The position numbers and the translations under genes are program-made. Shown here in pieces: positions 37,932-45,126 of a stretch of DNA of 64,000 nucleotides. A model generated the notes under the pieces. The model did not search any database, was not told the DNA's origin, and saw nothing but the letters and a program-made list of their open reading frames with translations. The DNA lies in the NCBI RefSeq assembly GCF_018860855.1, contig NZ_JAHKQE010000002.1, forward strand, positions 1 through 64,000, read 5' to 3'. Source of the stretch: Amphritea atlantica. Its GTDB lineage: Bacteria; Pseudomonadota; Gammaproteobacteria; Pseudomonadales; Balneatricaceae. Numbering within the stretch: position 1 is the stretch's first letter; each line of letters opens with the position of its first letter.

Positions 37932-38768
37932 ATGAGCTTCGATCTTAACTGTCCCGTCTGCCTGCAACCGTTACAGGGCGATTTGAAACATCTCGAATGC
38001 CCCGAACGACACAGCTATGATGCGGCCAAACAGGGCTACTGGAACCTGCTGCTCGCTAATCAGAAACGCTCTAAAGATCCCGGTGATAATGCCGCGATGG
38101 TGTTGGCTAGACGCCAATTTTTGGCGCTGGGCTACTATCAACAACTGGCCGATACCATCGCTACACGGCTTGCCGAACGTGCGGCAGGACTCGCCTCACC
38201 CCGTATCCTCGATATGGGCTGCGGTGAGGGTTATTACACCCAGCGGATGGAGCAGCAACTTGAACTGCACGCCAGTGGCGCCCAGCTAGCGGGGCTGGAT
38301 ATCTCGAAACACGCCATAAAAGCGGCCTGTAGCCAGAGTAAAGCCGTCACCTGGATGGTGGCTTCTGGGGCACGAATGCCAGTAGCGGATGCCTCTTTAG
38401 ATCTGATGACCGTGCTGTTCAGTCGTTTGATGCCAGAAGAGTTCAGCCGCACACTAAAACCCGGCGCAGAACTACTAATCGCCTACCCCGGTGATGACCA
38501 TCTAATCGAATTGCGCACCCAGATCTACGACGAGGTACGCCACTCGGGCTTTACCCCCGAATCGGTATTGGGCAACACCTTTGAGCATCTAACAACCGAA
38601 ACGATTAGCTATCAATTCACGCTACCGAATCCGACTCAGATAGATCAGTTGTTAGCGATGACGCCTCATGGTTGGCGCATTACCCAAACCGCTCGAGAGC
38701 GTCTGGCCAAGTTGCAACAGCTAGAAATCACCCTAGATGTTCGTCTGGCACGCTTTAGACGGATCTAA
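37932..38768 (+). CDS. rlmA: 23S rRNA guanine-745 N1-methyltransferase
   Basis: A 278-residue SAM-dependent methyltransferase acting on helix 35 of 23S rRNA. The N-terminal zinc finger uses CPVC (residues 8-11) with CPERH (about 23-27). The methyltransferase motif I is ILDMGCGEGYYTQRM, followed by GLDISKHAIKAA and SRLMPEEFSRTLKPG. Length and order match RlmA (RrmA). It begins 5 bases after dapE and is likely co-transcribed. The next gene follows after 3 bases. Confidence 0.92.
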   Translation: MSFDLNCPVCLQPLQGDLKHLECPERHSYDAAKQGYWNLLLANQKRSKDPGDNAAMVLARRQFLALGYYQQLADTIATRLAERAAGLASPRILDMGCGEGYYTQRMEQQLELHASGAQLAGLDISKHAIKAACSQSKAVTWMVASGARMPVADASLDLMTVLFSRLMPEEFSRTLKPGAELLIAYPGDDHLIELRTQIYDEVRHSGFTPESVLGNTFEHLTTETISYQFTLPNPTQIDQLLAMTPHGWRITQTARERLAKLQQLEITLDVRLARFRRI

Positions 38769-38771
38769 AGC

Positions 38772-39086
38772 ATGCGCCATCGCAGCCTAAGACAACGCCT
38801 ACGTTTACGCCTGATACGTCGGGCCGATAATGTGAAGCAAAACCTTGCCATTCTGATGGCCGGACTCGGCCTCTTTATGCTCGGTTTTATCGCCTTAGTG
38901 CTAGCCCAATTTCTCTTAGCAGACAGTCTGCAGCGAGATATTGTTGCTCTTCTTGGGCTTATTCTGTCAATTGGCGGCGCAATCATCGCAGCCTTCGGCT
39001 ATATTAGCCTGAGCATCTTAAGAATTTTTCGCTTTCTGTTAACCGACATTCAACCCAACAAGAACACAGACTCTCACCATGACTGA
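38772..39086 (+). CDS. Small two-helix membrane protein
   Basis: A 104-residue protein starting with an Arg-rich patch (RHRSLRQRLRLRLIRR), then two transmembrane helices (about residues 27-48 and 57-77) and a polar tail. The family is not recognised. It overlaps the next gene by 8 bases and starts 3 bases after rlmA, so it belongs to the same operon. The strong positive patch suggests a cytoplasmic N-terminus. Confidence 0.7.
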   Translation: MRHRSLRQRLRLRLIRRADNVKQNLAILMAGLGLFMLGFIALVLAQFLLADSLQRDIVALLGLILSIGGAIIAAFGYISLSILRIFRFLLTDIQPNKNTDSHHD

Positions 39087-39465
39087 TACCCAACGCCACC
39101 CCGATATTGAGATCTATATTAAAGACCGCTCATTGGATCGGATCAGACAATGGCTGGAGAACCTCTGCAGCCCCTTAAAACGAGACTTTGAGCAGGGCCA
39201 GGTACACCACTTCATCGGCTTTATTGATGGCCATGAGATGCCGATCATGATTCACGAAAAAGTATCCGGCAAAGCCTGGACCAGTGTCTGGTTCAACTCA
39301 GATCAAACCCCGTGGATAAAAGATCTCGACTGCGCCGAACAAGCCGCCCGCGAACTAGATACACAGATTCGCTGTATCGCCAGTGGCTGGACGTCGGGAG
39401 ATGATCCAGATGAATGGTGGAAAGTAGACAATGGCACTGTTGAAAAGATTAACTGGCAGAGCTGA
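39079..39465 (+). CDS. Hypothetical protein
   Basis: A 128-residue soluble acidic protein rich in Trp and Asp, with IEIYIKDRSLDRIRQWLENL, HHFIGFIDGHEMPIMIHEKV and SGDDPDEWWKVDNG. Not recognised; I have the impression that homologs exist in Pseudomonas-type genomes. It overlaps the preceding membrane protein gene by 8 bases, indicating coupling and perhaps interaction between the two products. No catalytic motif is seen. Confidence 0.7.
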   Translation: MTDTQRHPDIEIYIKDRSLDRIRQWLENLCSPLKRDFEQGQVHHFIGFIDGHEMPIMIHEKVSGKAWTSVWFNSDQTPWIKDLDCAEQAARELDTQIRCIASGWTSGDDPDEWWKVDNGTVEKINWQS

Positions 39466-39506
39466 TTTACCCCTAAAAGACCCTTTTGGCGAGTGCTCTG
39501 TCTAAA

Positions 39507-39956
39507 TTAAGCCTGAGCACTGAACTGCTGCCCCGAACGATCAATCTGATCGATCATCAAACGCCCTGCCGATGCCAACCCCATGCGAGCGAAGTCATCA
39601 CCACTAGAGGCGACACGATTAGGCGTGTTAGCCTGCACCGAAAGATGACTCAATAAATAAGCCAAATCACCTGGATGATCCTCACTCACAGCACTATTCA
39701 AACGACTCACCACCTCATCGGTATAGAGTGAGTCAGGATCGGGATATGTCGCGGGCTGCTCCGCCGGTAAACTAAAGCCGCTGGTCGAGGTTTTTGTTTT
39801 CTGCGTCTGATCTTCGGTAGCATTGATCAGACTCAACAGCATAGAGAATTGCGCACCCCGTCCCTCATTGACCGCTTGGGTCAACGACGAGGTGTAAGTC
39901 TCGATCCGCTGTTCTAACTGTTCAAGCCGTTCGATCTGCATCAACAACAACCACAT
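39507..39956 (-). CDS. Hypothetical protein
   Basis: A 149-residue soluble protein. A short N-terminal coiled coil (IERLEQLEQRIETYTSSL) is followed by low-complexity Ser/Thr/Gln sequence and a helical C-terminus (ARMGLASAGRLMIDQIDRSG). No domain recognised. The start is uncertain: neither the ATG at 39956 nor that at 39941 has a good ribosome binding site. It is convergent with the gene before it. Confidence 0.5.
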   Translation of the reverse strand: MWLLLMQIERLEQLEQRIETYTSSLTQAVNEGRGAQFSMLLSLINATEDQTQKTKTSTSGFSLPAEQPATYPDPDSLYTDEVVSRLNSAVSEDHPGDLAYLLSHLSVQANTPNRVASSGDDFARMGLASAGRLMIDQIDRSGQQFSAQA

Positions 39957-40054
39957 ATCAGGATTAAAATAGAGTCAGTTATAGATCGGCCTAAACGGGA
40001 AAATCTTTAATATTATCGTAGACTTAATCCACGTCATTAGCGCTCAACAGCCAA

Positions 40055-40966
40055 TTAGCCTTCAGCGAACGAATCTCCCTCAGAGAGCGGCGTCACCGGC
40101 ACAGCCAAAAATTCAATAAACGCCCTCACCAACGGATTAATATGAGATTCAGGCGGCACCACCAGTGACATCTGTCGGGTCAACGCCAGCGGCGTCTGTA
40201 ACACCACCAACTCGCCCCTGAGAAGCTCATCAGCAACCGCTAACTGAGATAGACAACCAATGCCGAGCCCTGCCTTAACCGAGCGCTTAATCGCCTCCTG
40301 ACGGTTCAGCGCCATCACCGAACCCAGCTGACCACCCACCTCCTGCATTGCCCGATCGAACACCGCCCGCGTCCCAGACCCCTGCTCCCTTAAAATCCAG
40401 CGCTGTTGTCCCATTTGCGCCACCGTTAACCTTCCCTCCAGAGCCAATGGGTGCGTCCGACTACAAAACACCTGCAGATGATCTTCTCGCCAAGCAAGCG
40501 TCTGCAGTTGATGATGGGAAGCAGGCCCCTCGATCAAGCCGATATGCGCCTGGCCTTTTTCTAGCCGCTCAAGCACCCGCTGGGTATTCGCAATCTGTAA
40601 GTCCGGTTCCACATCAGGATGAAGGGTTAAAAAATCTGACATTATCTGGGGGAAAAGATAGCTGGCAATCGTGACACTGGCCGCCACTCTAAATGGCCCA
40701 CTGACACCCTGACCATAGGGCGTTTTAAGGCTTTCGATATAGGCCAAAATATCTCGCACCCGAGGTAAAACCTCCTGACCGACATCGGTGATTTCCAATT
40801 CACGGCCAGTGCGATTAAACAATCGATAAGCCAACGTGGACTCCAATTCCTTTAACGCCTGACTGGCCGCCGACTGACTCAGCGCCTGCTCATCTGCCGC
40901 CGCCGTGAGTCGCCCTAGCCGAGCAGTGGCCTCAAATATTTTTAACTGCCTTAACGAAATCGCCAT
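40055..40966 (-). CDS. LysR-family regulator (YeiE/CbbR-like)
   Basis: A 303-residue LysR regulator. The N-terminal winged HTH is clear (ISLRQLKIFEATARLGRLTA, ALSQSAASQALKELESTL), followed by a periplasmic-binding-like effector domain (VAASVTIASYLFP, LREQGSGTRAVFDRAM). I use MAISLRQLK at 40966 rather than the ORF start at 41026, which has unusual leading residues. It is divergent from yeiH with a short AT-rich gap, as E. coli yeiE-yeiH are neighbours, so it probably controls yeiH. Known YeiE-type effectors include sulfite; not verified here. Confidence 0.9.
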   Translation of the reverse strand: MAISLRQLKIFEATARLGRLTAAADEQALSQSAASQALKELESTLAYRLFNRTGRELEITDVGQEVLPRVRDILAYIESLKTPYGQGVSGPFRVAASVTIASYLFPQIMSDFLTLHPDVEPDLQIANTQRVLERLEKGQAHIGLIEGPASHHQLQTLAWREDHLQVFCSRTHPLALEGRLTVAQMGQQRWILREQGSGTRAVFDRAMQEVGGQLGSVMALNRQEAIKRSVKAGLGIGCLSQLAVADELLRGELVVLQTPLALTRQMSLVVPPESHINPLVRAFIEFLAVPVTPLSEGDSFAEG

Positions 40967-41032
40967 TGTTCGGTTTTTCTTATATCTAATGTTAAAAACA
41001 TCCATTTTACTAAACATTAATAACATTGGAAG

Positions 41033-42049
41033 ATGGCTGCGTCACTCACAAAGATGAACAAAACGATGCCACGTATTATTCTGCTACCCCTTATTGCCGC
41101 ATTAGCACTCGGACTTGCCAGCTTAGGCCCCATCGCACAACTGGGCCTAAGCGCCCTACCGCTGGCGATTTTAATCGGCATGATATGGGGACACTTTGAT
41201 CACCGGCAAAGCAAAAATGATCAACGGGTCAGTCAGTTCTGTCAGCAACGCTTACTACGCACAGGGATTGTGCTGTTTGGCTTTAGCCTGAGTCTAGAGC
41301 AGATCTTTGCCGTCGGCTGGCAGGCACTGTTATTAGATGCGCTGATGATCTGCACTATTTTTAGCCTTGGCACCTGGATCGGTATAAAGTTTTTTAAACT
41401 TCACCGAGATGTTGCGATTCTAACCTCTGTCGGTAGTGCGATCTGTGGTGCAGCAGCGGTGCTCGCGACCGAATCCGTATTAAAACCCAAACAGCAACAT
41501 GTCACCATCGCCGTAGCAACCGTGGTGCTGTTTGGCACCTTGGCGATGTTTAGTTATCCACTGATCTATCAGTTTGCGGGTATGACCGAGCAATCTTTTG
41601 GTATCTATATCGGTAGCACCGTGCATGAAGTCGCACAAGCCGTTGCAGCGGGTGAATCGATCAGCCCTGAGACCCTACAAACAGCGGTCGTCGTTAAGCT
41701 GATTCGAGTGATGATGCTCGCCCCTTTTATCCTGCTACTCAGTTCATTCCTGAGCAACGCCAGCAGTGGGCAAGCAGGTAAAGGCAAGGTAATCATCCCA
41801 TGGTTTGTATTTGGTTTTATCGCTGCCACCGGCGTTAACAGCTTCATCGTGCTCCCCGAGCAACTACTGGGCCTATTAAAAACCGCCAGCCAGTTCAGCC
41901 TAGCGCTGGCAATGGCCGCACTCGGCCTACAAACCCGTTGGGAGACGATCAAACAGGCGGGGCCTAAACCTATGTTGCTAGCGTCGATTCTGTTTGTGAC
42001 GTTGATCGTGGGGGGTTATGGATTAAATCGATTGTTGATTAGCCTGTAA
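41033..42049 (+). CDS. yeiH: YeiH/UPF0324 family membrane protein, putative sulfate exporter
   Basis: A 338-residue integral membrane protein with about 9-10 helices. GTWIGIKFFKLHRDVAILTS, VGSAICGAAAVLATESVLKP and IGSTVHEVAQAVAAG are family signatures of UPF0324. Some family members are annotated as sulfate exporters, from genomic association rather than direct proof for this one. The start may be ATG 41033 or 41054; GGAAG lies directly before the first. It is divergent from the LysR gene and convergent with greB. Confidence 0.9.
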   Translation: MAASLTKMNKTMPRIILLPLIAALALGLASLGPIAQLGLSALPLAILIGMIWGHFDHRQSKNDQRVSQFCQQRLLRTGIVLFGFSLSLEQIFAVGWQALLLDALMICTIFSLGTWIGIKFFKLHRDVAILTSVGSAICGAAAVLATESVLKPKQQHVTIAVATVVLFGTLAMFSYPLIYQFAGMTEQSFGIYIGSTVHEVAQAVAAGESISPETLQTAVVVKLIRVMMLAPFILLLSSFLSNASSGQAGKGKVIIPWFVFGFIAATGVNSFIVLPEQLLGLLKTASQFSLALAMAALGLQTRWETIKQAGPKPMLLASILFVTLIVGGYGLNRLLISL

Positions 42050-42072
42050 ACCTTTCAACAACCATTTAAAAA

Positions 42073-42549
42073 TCAGGTTTTCACATACTCAATCTGATTG
42101 ATGTACCAATAGGCCTCACCGGCCGGAGTCCTGATGGCGACCTCATCGCCGACCTCTTTTTTCAATAGGCCTCTGGCCATCGGTGAGTCGATGGAGATGT
42201 AATCCTTACGTTCAAATATCTCATCATAACCGACGATGCGAAAACGCTTCACCTCGCCGTCGTCGTTCTCAATCTCAACCCAAGCACCAAAAAACACCTT
42301 ACCCTCTTGTTCCGGCGCGTAATGCACAATGCCCAGTTCATCAATACATTTGCGCAGATAGCGCACTCGGCGGTCAATCTCCCGCAAGCGCTTCTTATTG
42401 TATTGATAATCGGCATTTTCACTACGATCCCCAAGGCTCGCCGCCCAAGTGACTTTTTGGGTAACCTCTGGCCGCTCTGTACGCCATAAGTAATCTAGCT
42501 CCGCTTTAAGCTTATCGTAGCCTTTCTGTGTGATTAATCGTGCTTTCAT
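42073..42549 (-). CDS. greB: Transcription elongation factor GreB
   Basis: A 158-residue RNA polymerase secondary-channel factor that stimulates transcript cleavage in backtracked complexes. The N-terminal coiled coil starts ITQKGYDKLKAELDYLWRTE, with the acidic/basic tip GDRSENADYQYNKKRLREID. The C-terminal FKBP-like domain includes VEIENDDGEVKRFRIVGYDE and SPMARGLLKKEVGDEV. The length matches GreB and the basic patch favours GreB over GreA. Its leader region neighbours the tRNA locus. Confidence 0.94.
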   Translation of the reverse strand: MKARLITQKGYDKLKAELDYLWRTERPEVTQKVTWAASLGDRSENADYQYNKKRLREIDRRVRYLRKCIDELGIVHYAPEQEGKVFFGAWVEIENDDGEVKRFRIVGYDEIFERKDYISIDSPMARGLLKKEVGDEVAIRTPAGEAYWYINQIEYVKT

Positions 42550-42741
42550 CAGCCAACCATACCTTCAACATAAAGATCTGCTAACGAGATGAACCACTCG
42601 ATACTAACAGACCGGAATAGACCGCATTTTTACCACAGAAGCGTGTTGGGAACACAGAAAAAAACCCAGCTCTTCATCATGCGCTTTATTGGCAGACAAA
42701 CAACCGGTGATGACTTTGGAGGTAGTAGAAAGATTAGACAT
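42550..42741. other. Spacer upstream of greB
   Basis: About 190 bases with no gene that I can support. It should carry the greB promoter on the minus strand. It abuts the first of three near-identical terminators. Confidence 0.5.
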
Positions 42742-42760
42742 AAAAACCACCCAACGGTGG
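42742..42760 (-). terminator. Terminator copy 1, beside tRNA remnants
   Basis: On the minus strand, CCACC-GTTG-GGTGG followed by TTTTTA (5-bp stem extended by weak pairs). It is nearly identical to the terminators after the intact tRNA cassettes, so it appears to be the left end of a third, decayed cassette. Confidence 0.7.
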
Positions 42761-42776
42761 CCACTGATGAAATAGA

Positions 42777-42852
42777 TCGTATAGGATAACTTCGCCTTAC
42801 AGCCCGAGATCACACACACCAGCGTTGTTTCCCTCGACTCGAACCTAGCGAG
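42777..42852 (-). pseudogene. Eroded tRNA-Lys and tRNA-Asn remnants
   Basis: TCGTATAGGAT at 42777-42787 matches 11 bases of the tRNA-Lys 3' region, and GACTCGAACCTAGCGAG at 42836-42852 matches the tRNA-Asn T-arm region with one inserted base. Their order (terminator, Lys, Asn) and strand equal those of the intact cassettes, but about 29 bases are missing between them and the rest is unrecognisable. I infer a decayed third cassette. The T-arm match alone could be chance. Confidence 0.5.
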
Positions 42853-42884
42853 TCTCACTCTGTGGGTAAGGTAAATTTCGGGCA

Positions 42885-42906
42885 TAAAAAAACCACCCAA
42901 CGGTGG
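42885..42906 (-). terminator. Terminator of the proximal tRNA cassette
   Basis: Minus strand: CCACC-GTTG-GGTGG followed by a long T-run (A-run 42885-42892 on the plus strand), 25 bases past the 3' end of the tRNA-Lys at 42931. Confidence 0.8.
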
Positions 42907-42930
42907 CCATTTATACCATCTATAAAAGAG

Positions 42931-43006
42931 TGGTGGGTCGTATAGGATTCGAACCTATGACCAATTGGTTAAAAGCCAACTGCTCTACCAACTGAGCTAA
43001 CGACCC
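42931..43006 (-). tRNA. tRNA-Lys (TTT), CCA encoded
   Basis: 76 nt. 5' GGGTCGTTAGCTCAGTTGGT, anticodon loop CTTTTAA, T-arm GGTTCGAATCC, and 3' CGACCCACCA. Matches E. coli tRNA-Lys closely. Last gene of the proximal cassette. Confidence 0.97.
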
Positions 43007-43010
43007 ACTA

Positions 43011-43086
43011 TGGCTCCTCGAGCTGGACTCGAACCAGCGACCAATAGATTAACAGTCTACTGCTCTACCAACTGAGCTATCGAGGA
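43011..43086 (-). tRNA. tRNA-Asn (GTT), CCA encoded
   Basis: 76 nt. 5' TCCTCGATAGCTCAGTTGGT, anticodon loop CTGTTAA, T-arm GGTTCGAGTCC, 3' end CGAGGAGCCA. Cassette order on the minus strand is Ser-Asn-Lys. Confidence 0.97.
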
Positions 43087-43102
43087 ACAACATTTATCGC
43101 TA

Positions 43103-43193
43103 TGGCGGAGGGGCAGGGATTCGAACCCTGGGAGGGCTATTAACCCTCGCTGGTTTTCAAGACCAGTGCTTTCGACCACTCAGCCACCCCTCC
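43103..43193 (-). tRNA. tRNA-Ser (TGA), CCA encoded
   Basis: 91 nt. 5' GGAGGGGTGGCTGAGTGGTC, anticodon loop CTTGAAA, a long variable arm (CGAGGGTTAATAGCCCTC) and 3' CCCCTCCGCCA. The first gene of the proximal cassette. Its upstream region keeps the TAATAT of the distal promoter but lacks the -35 box. Confidence 0.97.
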
Positions 43194-43233
43194 AGCGATA
43201 CGCCTTATATTAAAGCGCCTAAATCTCAAACAT

Positions 43234-43254
43234 AAAAAAACCACCCAGCGGTGG
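43234..43254 (-). terminator. Terminator of the distal tRNA cassette
   Basis: Minus strand: CCACC-GCTG-GGTGG followed by a T-run, 15 bases beyond the 3' end of the tRNA-Lys at 43270. It lies between the two tandem cassettes, so some proximal-cassette expression may come from read-through. Confidence 0.8.
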
Positions 43255-43269
43255 CTATTTATTAAGAAG

Positions 43270-43345
43270 TGGTGGGTCGTATAGGATTCGAACCTATGAC
43301 CAATTGGTTAAAAGCCAACTGCTCTACCAACTGAGCTAACGACCC
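43270..43345 (-). tRNA. tRNA-Lys (TTT), second copy
   Basis: 76 nt, identical in visible sequence to the copy at 42931-43006 apart from flanks. It is the last gene of the distal cassette, with another Lys copy directly upstream. Confidence 0.97.
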
Positions 43346-43392
43346 ACACCGAACTTCTTTTTTTCCCCATACCACAACTCTGTTAAGAGAAG

Positions 43393-43468
43393 TGGTGGGT
43401 CGTATAGGATTCGAACCTATGACCAATTGGTTAAAAGCCAACTGCTCTACCAACTGAGCTAACGACCC
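43393..43468 (-). tRNA. tRNA-Lys (TTT), third copy
   Basis: 76 nt, the same sequence again. Two Lys genes in a row (43393-43468, then 43270-43345), so the distal cassette is Ser-Asn-Lys-Lys. Confidence 0.97.
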
Positions 43469-43472
43469 GTTG

Positions 43473-43548
43473 TGGCTCCTCGAGCTGGACTCGAACCAGC
43501 GACCAATAGATTAACAGTCTACTGCTCTACCAACTGAGCTATCGAGGA
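43473..43548 (-). tRNA. tRNA-Asn (GTT), second copy
   Basis: 76 nt, same as the copy at 43011-43086. Only 4 bases separate it from the tRNA-Lys downstream, as in the other cassette. Confidence 0.97.
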
Positions 43549-43564
43549 ACAACGTTTCTCGCTA

Positions 43565-43655
43565 TGGCGGAGGGGCAGGGATTCGAACCCTGGGAGGGCT
43601 ATTAACCCTCGCTGGTTTTCAAGACCAGTGCTTTCGACCACTCAGCCACCCCTCC
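43565..43655 (-). tRNA. tRNA-Ser (TGA), second copy
   Basis: 91 nt, same as the copy at 43103-43193. First gene of the distal cassette, directly after the strong promoter at 43669-43696. Confidence 0.97.
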
Positions 43656-43668
43656 AGCGAGGTGCCGT

Positions 43669-43696
43669 ATATTAAAGGATTCCGCGTTTGTGTCAA
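43669..43696 (-). promoter_or_regulatory. Strong tRNA operon promoter
   Basis: On the minus strand, a perfect -35 TTGACA (43696-43691), a 16-base spacer and -10 TAATAT (43674-43669), then the GC-rich discriminator ACGGCACC before tRNA-Ser. GC-rich discriminators are typical of stable-RNA promoters under stringent control. Confidence 0.8.
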
Positions 43697-43769
43697 CACT
43701 TTGGAAGTGAAAAAGTTAATATTTGACTAAAAATATTCATATCCCTTTCACAACTCAGATTCTCGTCCC

Positions 43770-44837
43770 TTAATTCATCCCCAAACGGTACTTCTCGCCG
43801 TAGGTTTCACTGCGGCGGTATTCACCCGGTGTCATGCCGGTCCACTTTTTAAATGAACGGAAAAACGCCGAGGGCTCATCAAAGCCCATTAGTGCGGCGA
43901 CATCATTGATCGATAGCTGGGGCGAGTCCATATAATTGATCGCTGCTTTCTTGCGGCAATCATCCTTTATCTTCTGATAAGAACTGTTCTCATCGGCTAA
44001 TCGACGACGCAGGGTCGACACTGACATATTCAGTTTAAAGGCCACCTCCTCTGCCCCAGGCAGCTCTCGGCTGAAATCTTTACCCAGCATTACCTTAACT
44101 TGAGAACGTAGGCTTTGATCGTTATCCACCATCACAATTAACTGATAAGGCGCCGTTTGCAGAAAAGCTCTCAGGCTTTCATCATTCTGAATAATGGGAT
44201 AATCCAAATAACGAGCGGGGAACACGATGGCATTATCATGCTGATCAAATTTAACCTCCGACTGAAACAGTGTCTCATAATGATAACTGTCCTCCTGCCG
44301 TGGAAAGGTGAAATACGCCGCTTTCAAATCCAGTCGGGAACCAATCAACCAACTGATAAAATGGTGCCACATGGATAACCCTGTCCGAACGACGCCAGCA
44401 GGTTCATTCTCTAATAACTCCCGTACTTCTTCAGCAGGTACCGAACTGACCGGTGCAAAAGAAAGCTTTGCATAGCGCCCTTTGCGCACCAATAAGGGCT
44501 TCACTTTAGTGCCTCGGCAGATTTCATAAAAAGCACTACTGCGATAGATCGCCTTCTCTAAAGTCGAGCAATGAATAATCGCATGGCACATCATGCGAAA
44601 CGTACCATTGGGTACCCGTCCGCCCGAGACCATCCCGAATGATTCGTCTTGCGCCGTCCACATAATACGCTGATAGAGTTGACCGAATTTGACAGCAGAA
44701 AACTCTGTTCTTTGCTCAATTTCAGTAGGATCTATGCCGACTTCGGCCAAAAGCTCATCTAGGTTGTAGCCCTGTTTCTCTACCTGAGAAAGCAGATACC
44801 GGACATAACCGGTTGGAACTGTGATGGTTTTTTCCAT
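43770..44837 (-). CDS. AraC-family regulator
   Basis: A 355-residue activator with an N-terminal AraC-type arabinose-binding-like domain (DUF4-type 'AraC_binding_2' pattern: GMVSGGRVPNGTFRMMCHAI) and a C-terminal double HTH (VAFKLNMSVSTLRRRLADEN and DVAALMGFDEPSAFFRSFKK, WTGMTPGEYRR). Divergent from the DUF1302/DUF1329 pair, with a palindrome between. Similar regulators govern lipid or hydrocarbon uptake genes, so it probably controls that pair. The inducer is unknown. Confidence 0.9.
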   Translation of the reverse strand: MEKTITVPTGYVRYLLSQVEKQGYNLDELLAEVGIDPTEIEQRTEFSAVKFGQLYQRIMWTAQDESFGMVSGGRVPNGTFRMMCHAIIHCSTLEKAIYRSSAFYEICRGTKVKPLLVRKGRYAKLSFAPVSSVPAEEVRELLENEPAGVVRTGLSMWHHFISWLIGSRLDLKAAYFTFPRQEDSYHYETLFQSEVKFDQHDNAIVFPARYLDYPIIQNDESLRAFLQTAPYQLIVMVDNDQSLRSQVKVMLGKDFSRELPGAEEVAFKLNMSVSTLRRRLADENSSYQKIKDDCRKKAAINYMDSPQLSINDVAALMGFDEPSAFFRSFKKWTGMTPGEYRRSETYGEKYRLGMN

Positions 44838-44941
44838 CTTTCTTCTCTTCTTTTCTCTTACTTTCTTTAATGTTACAAAATATAGAAACGATTGGTTTAA
44901 CTTATATCATGAAAAGCCGAAAAAAAAGTCGAGACATTTTT

Positions 44942-44958
44942 TGTCAGTGATAATGACA
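44942..44958. promoter_or_regulatory. Palindrome between AraC and DUF1302 genes
   Basis: TGTCAGTGATAATGACA has 5-bp arms, TGTCA and TGACA, around a 7-base centre. It lies in the divergent intergenic region, 105 bases upstream of the AraC start and 169 upstream of DUF1302, so it is a candidate binding site for the AraC protein. A TTGTTATTGAG element follows it. Confidence 0.4.
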
Positions 44959-45126
44959 GCTATTGTTATTGAGAAGATAAGCACGAATGATGGATGATTT
45001 AAGCTGCCTTATTCAGATCATGCGAGCCGCAGGACTATAAACCTGATTAGTAGGCTGGCTAATATCCCGCATAAACGGGTCTGGCTGAACAAACAAAAAT
45101 AACAAGCTACCGAAAAGGTGTAACAC

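Noticed and set aside
43262-43453. 63-codon minus-strand frame
   Set aside because: It is a translation of two tRNA-Lys genes and the spacer between them.
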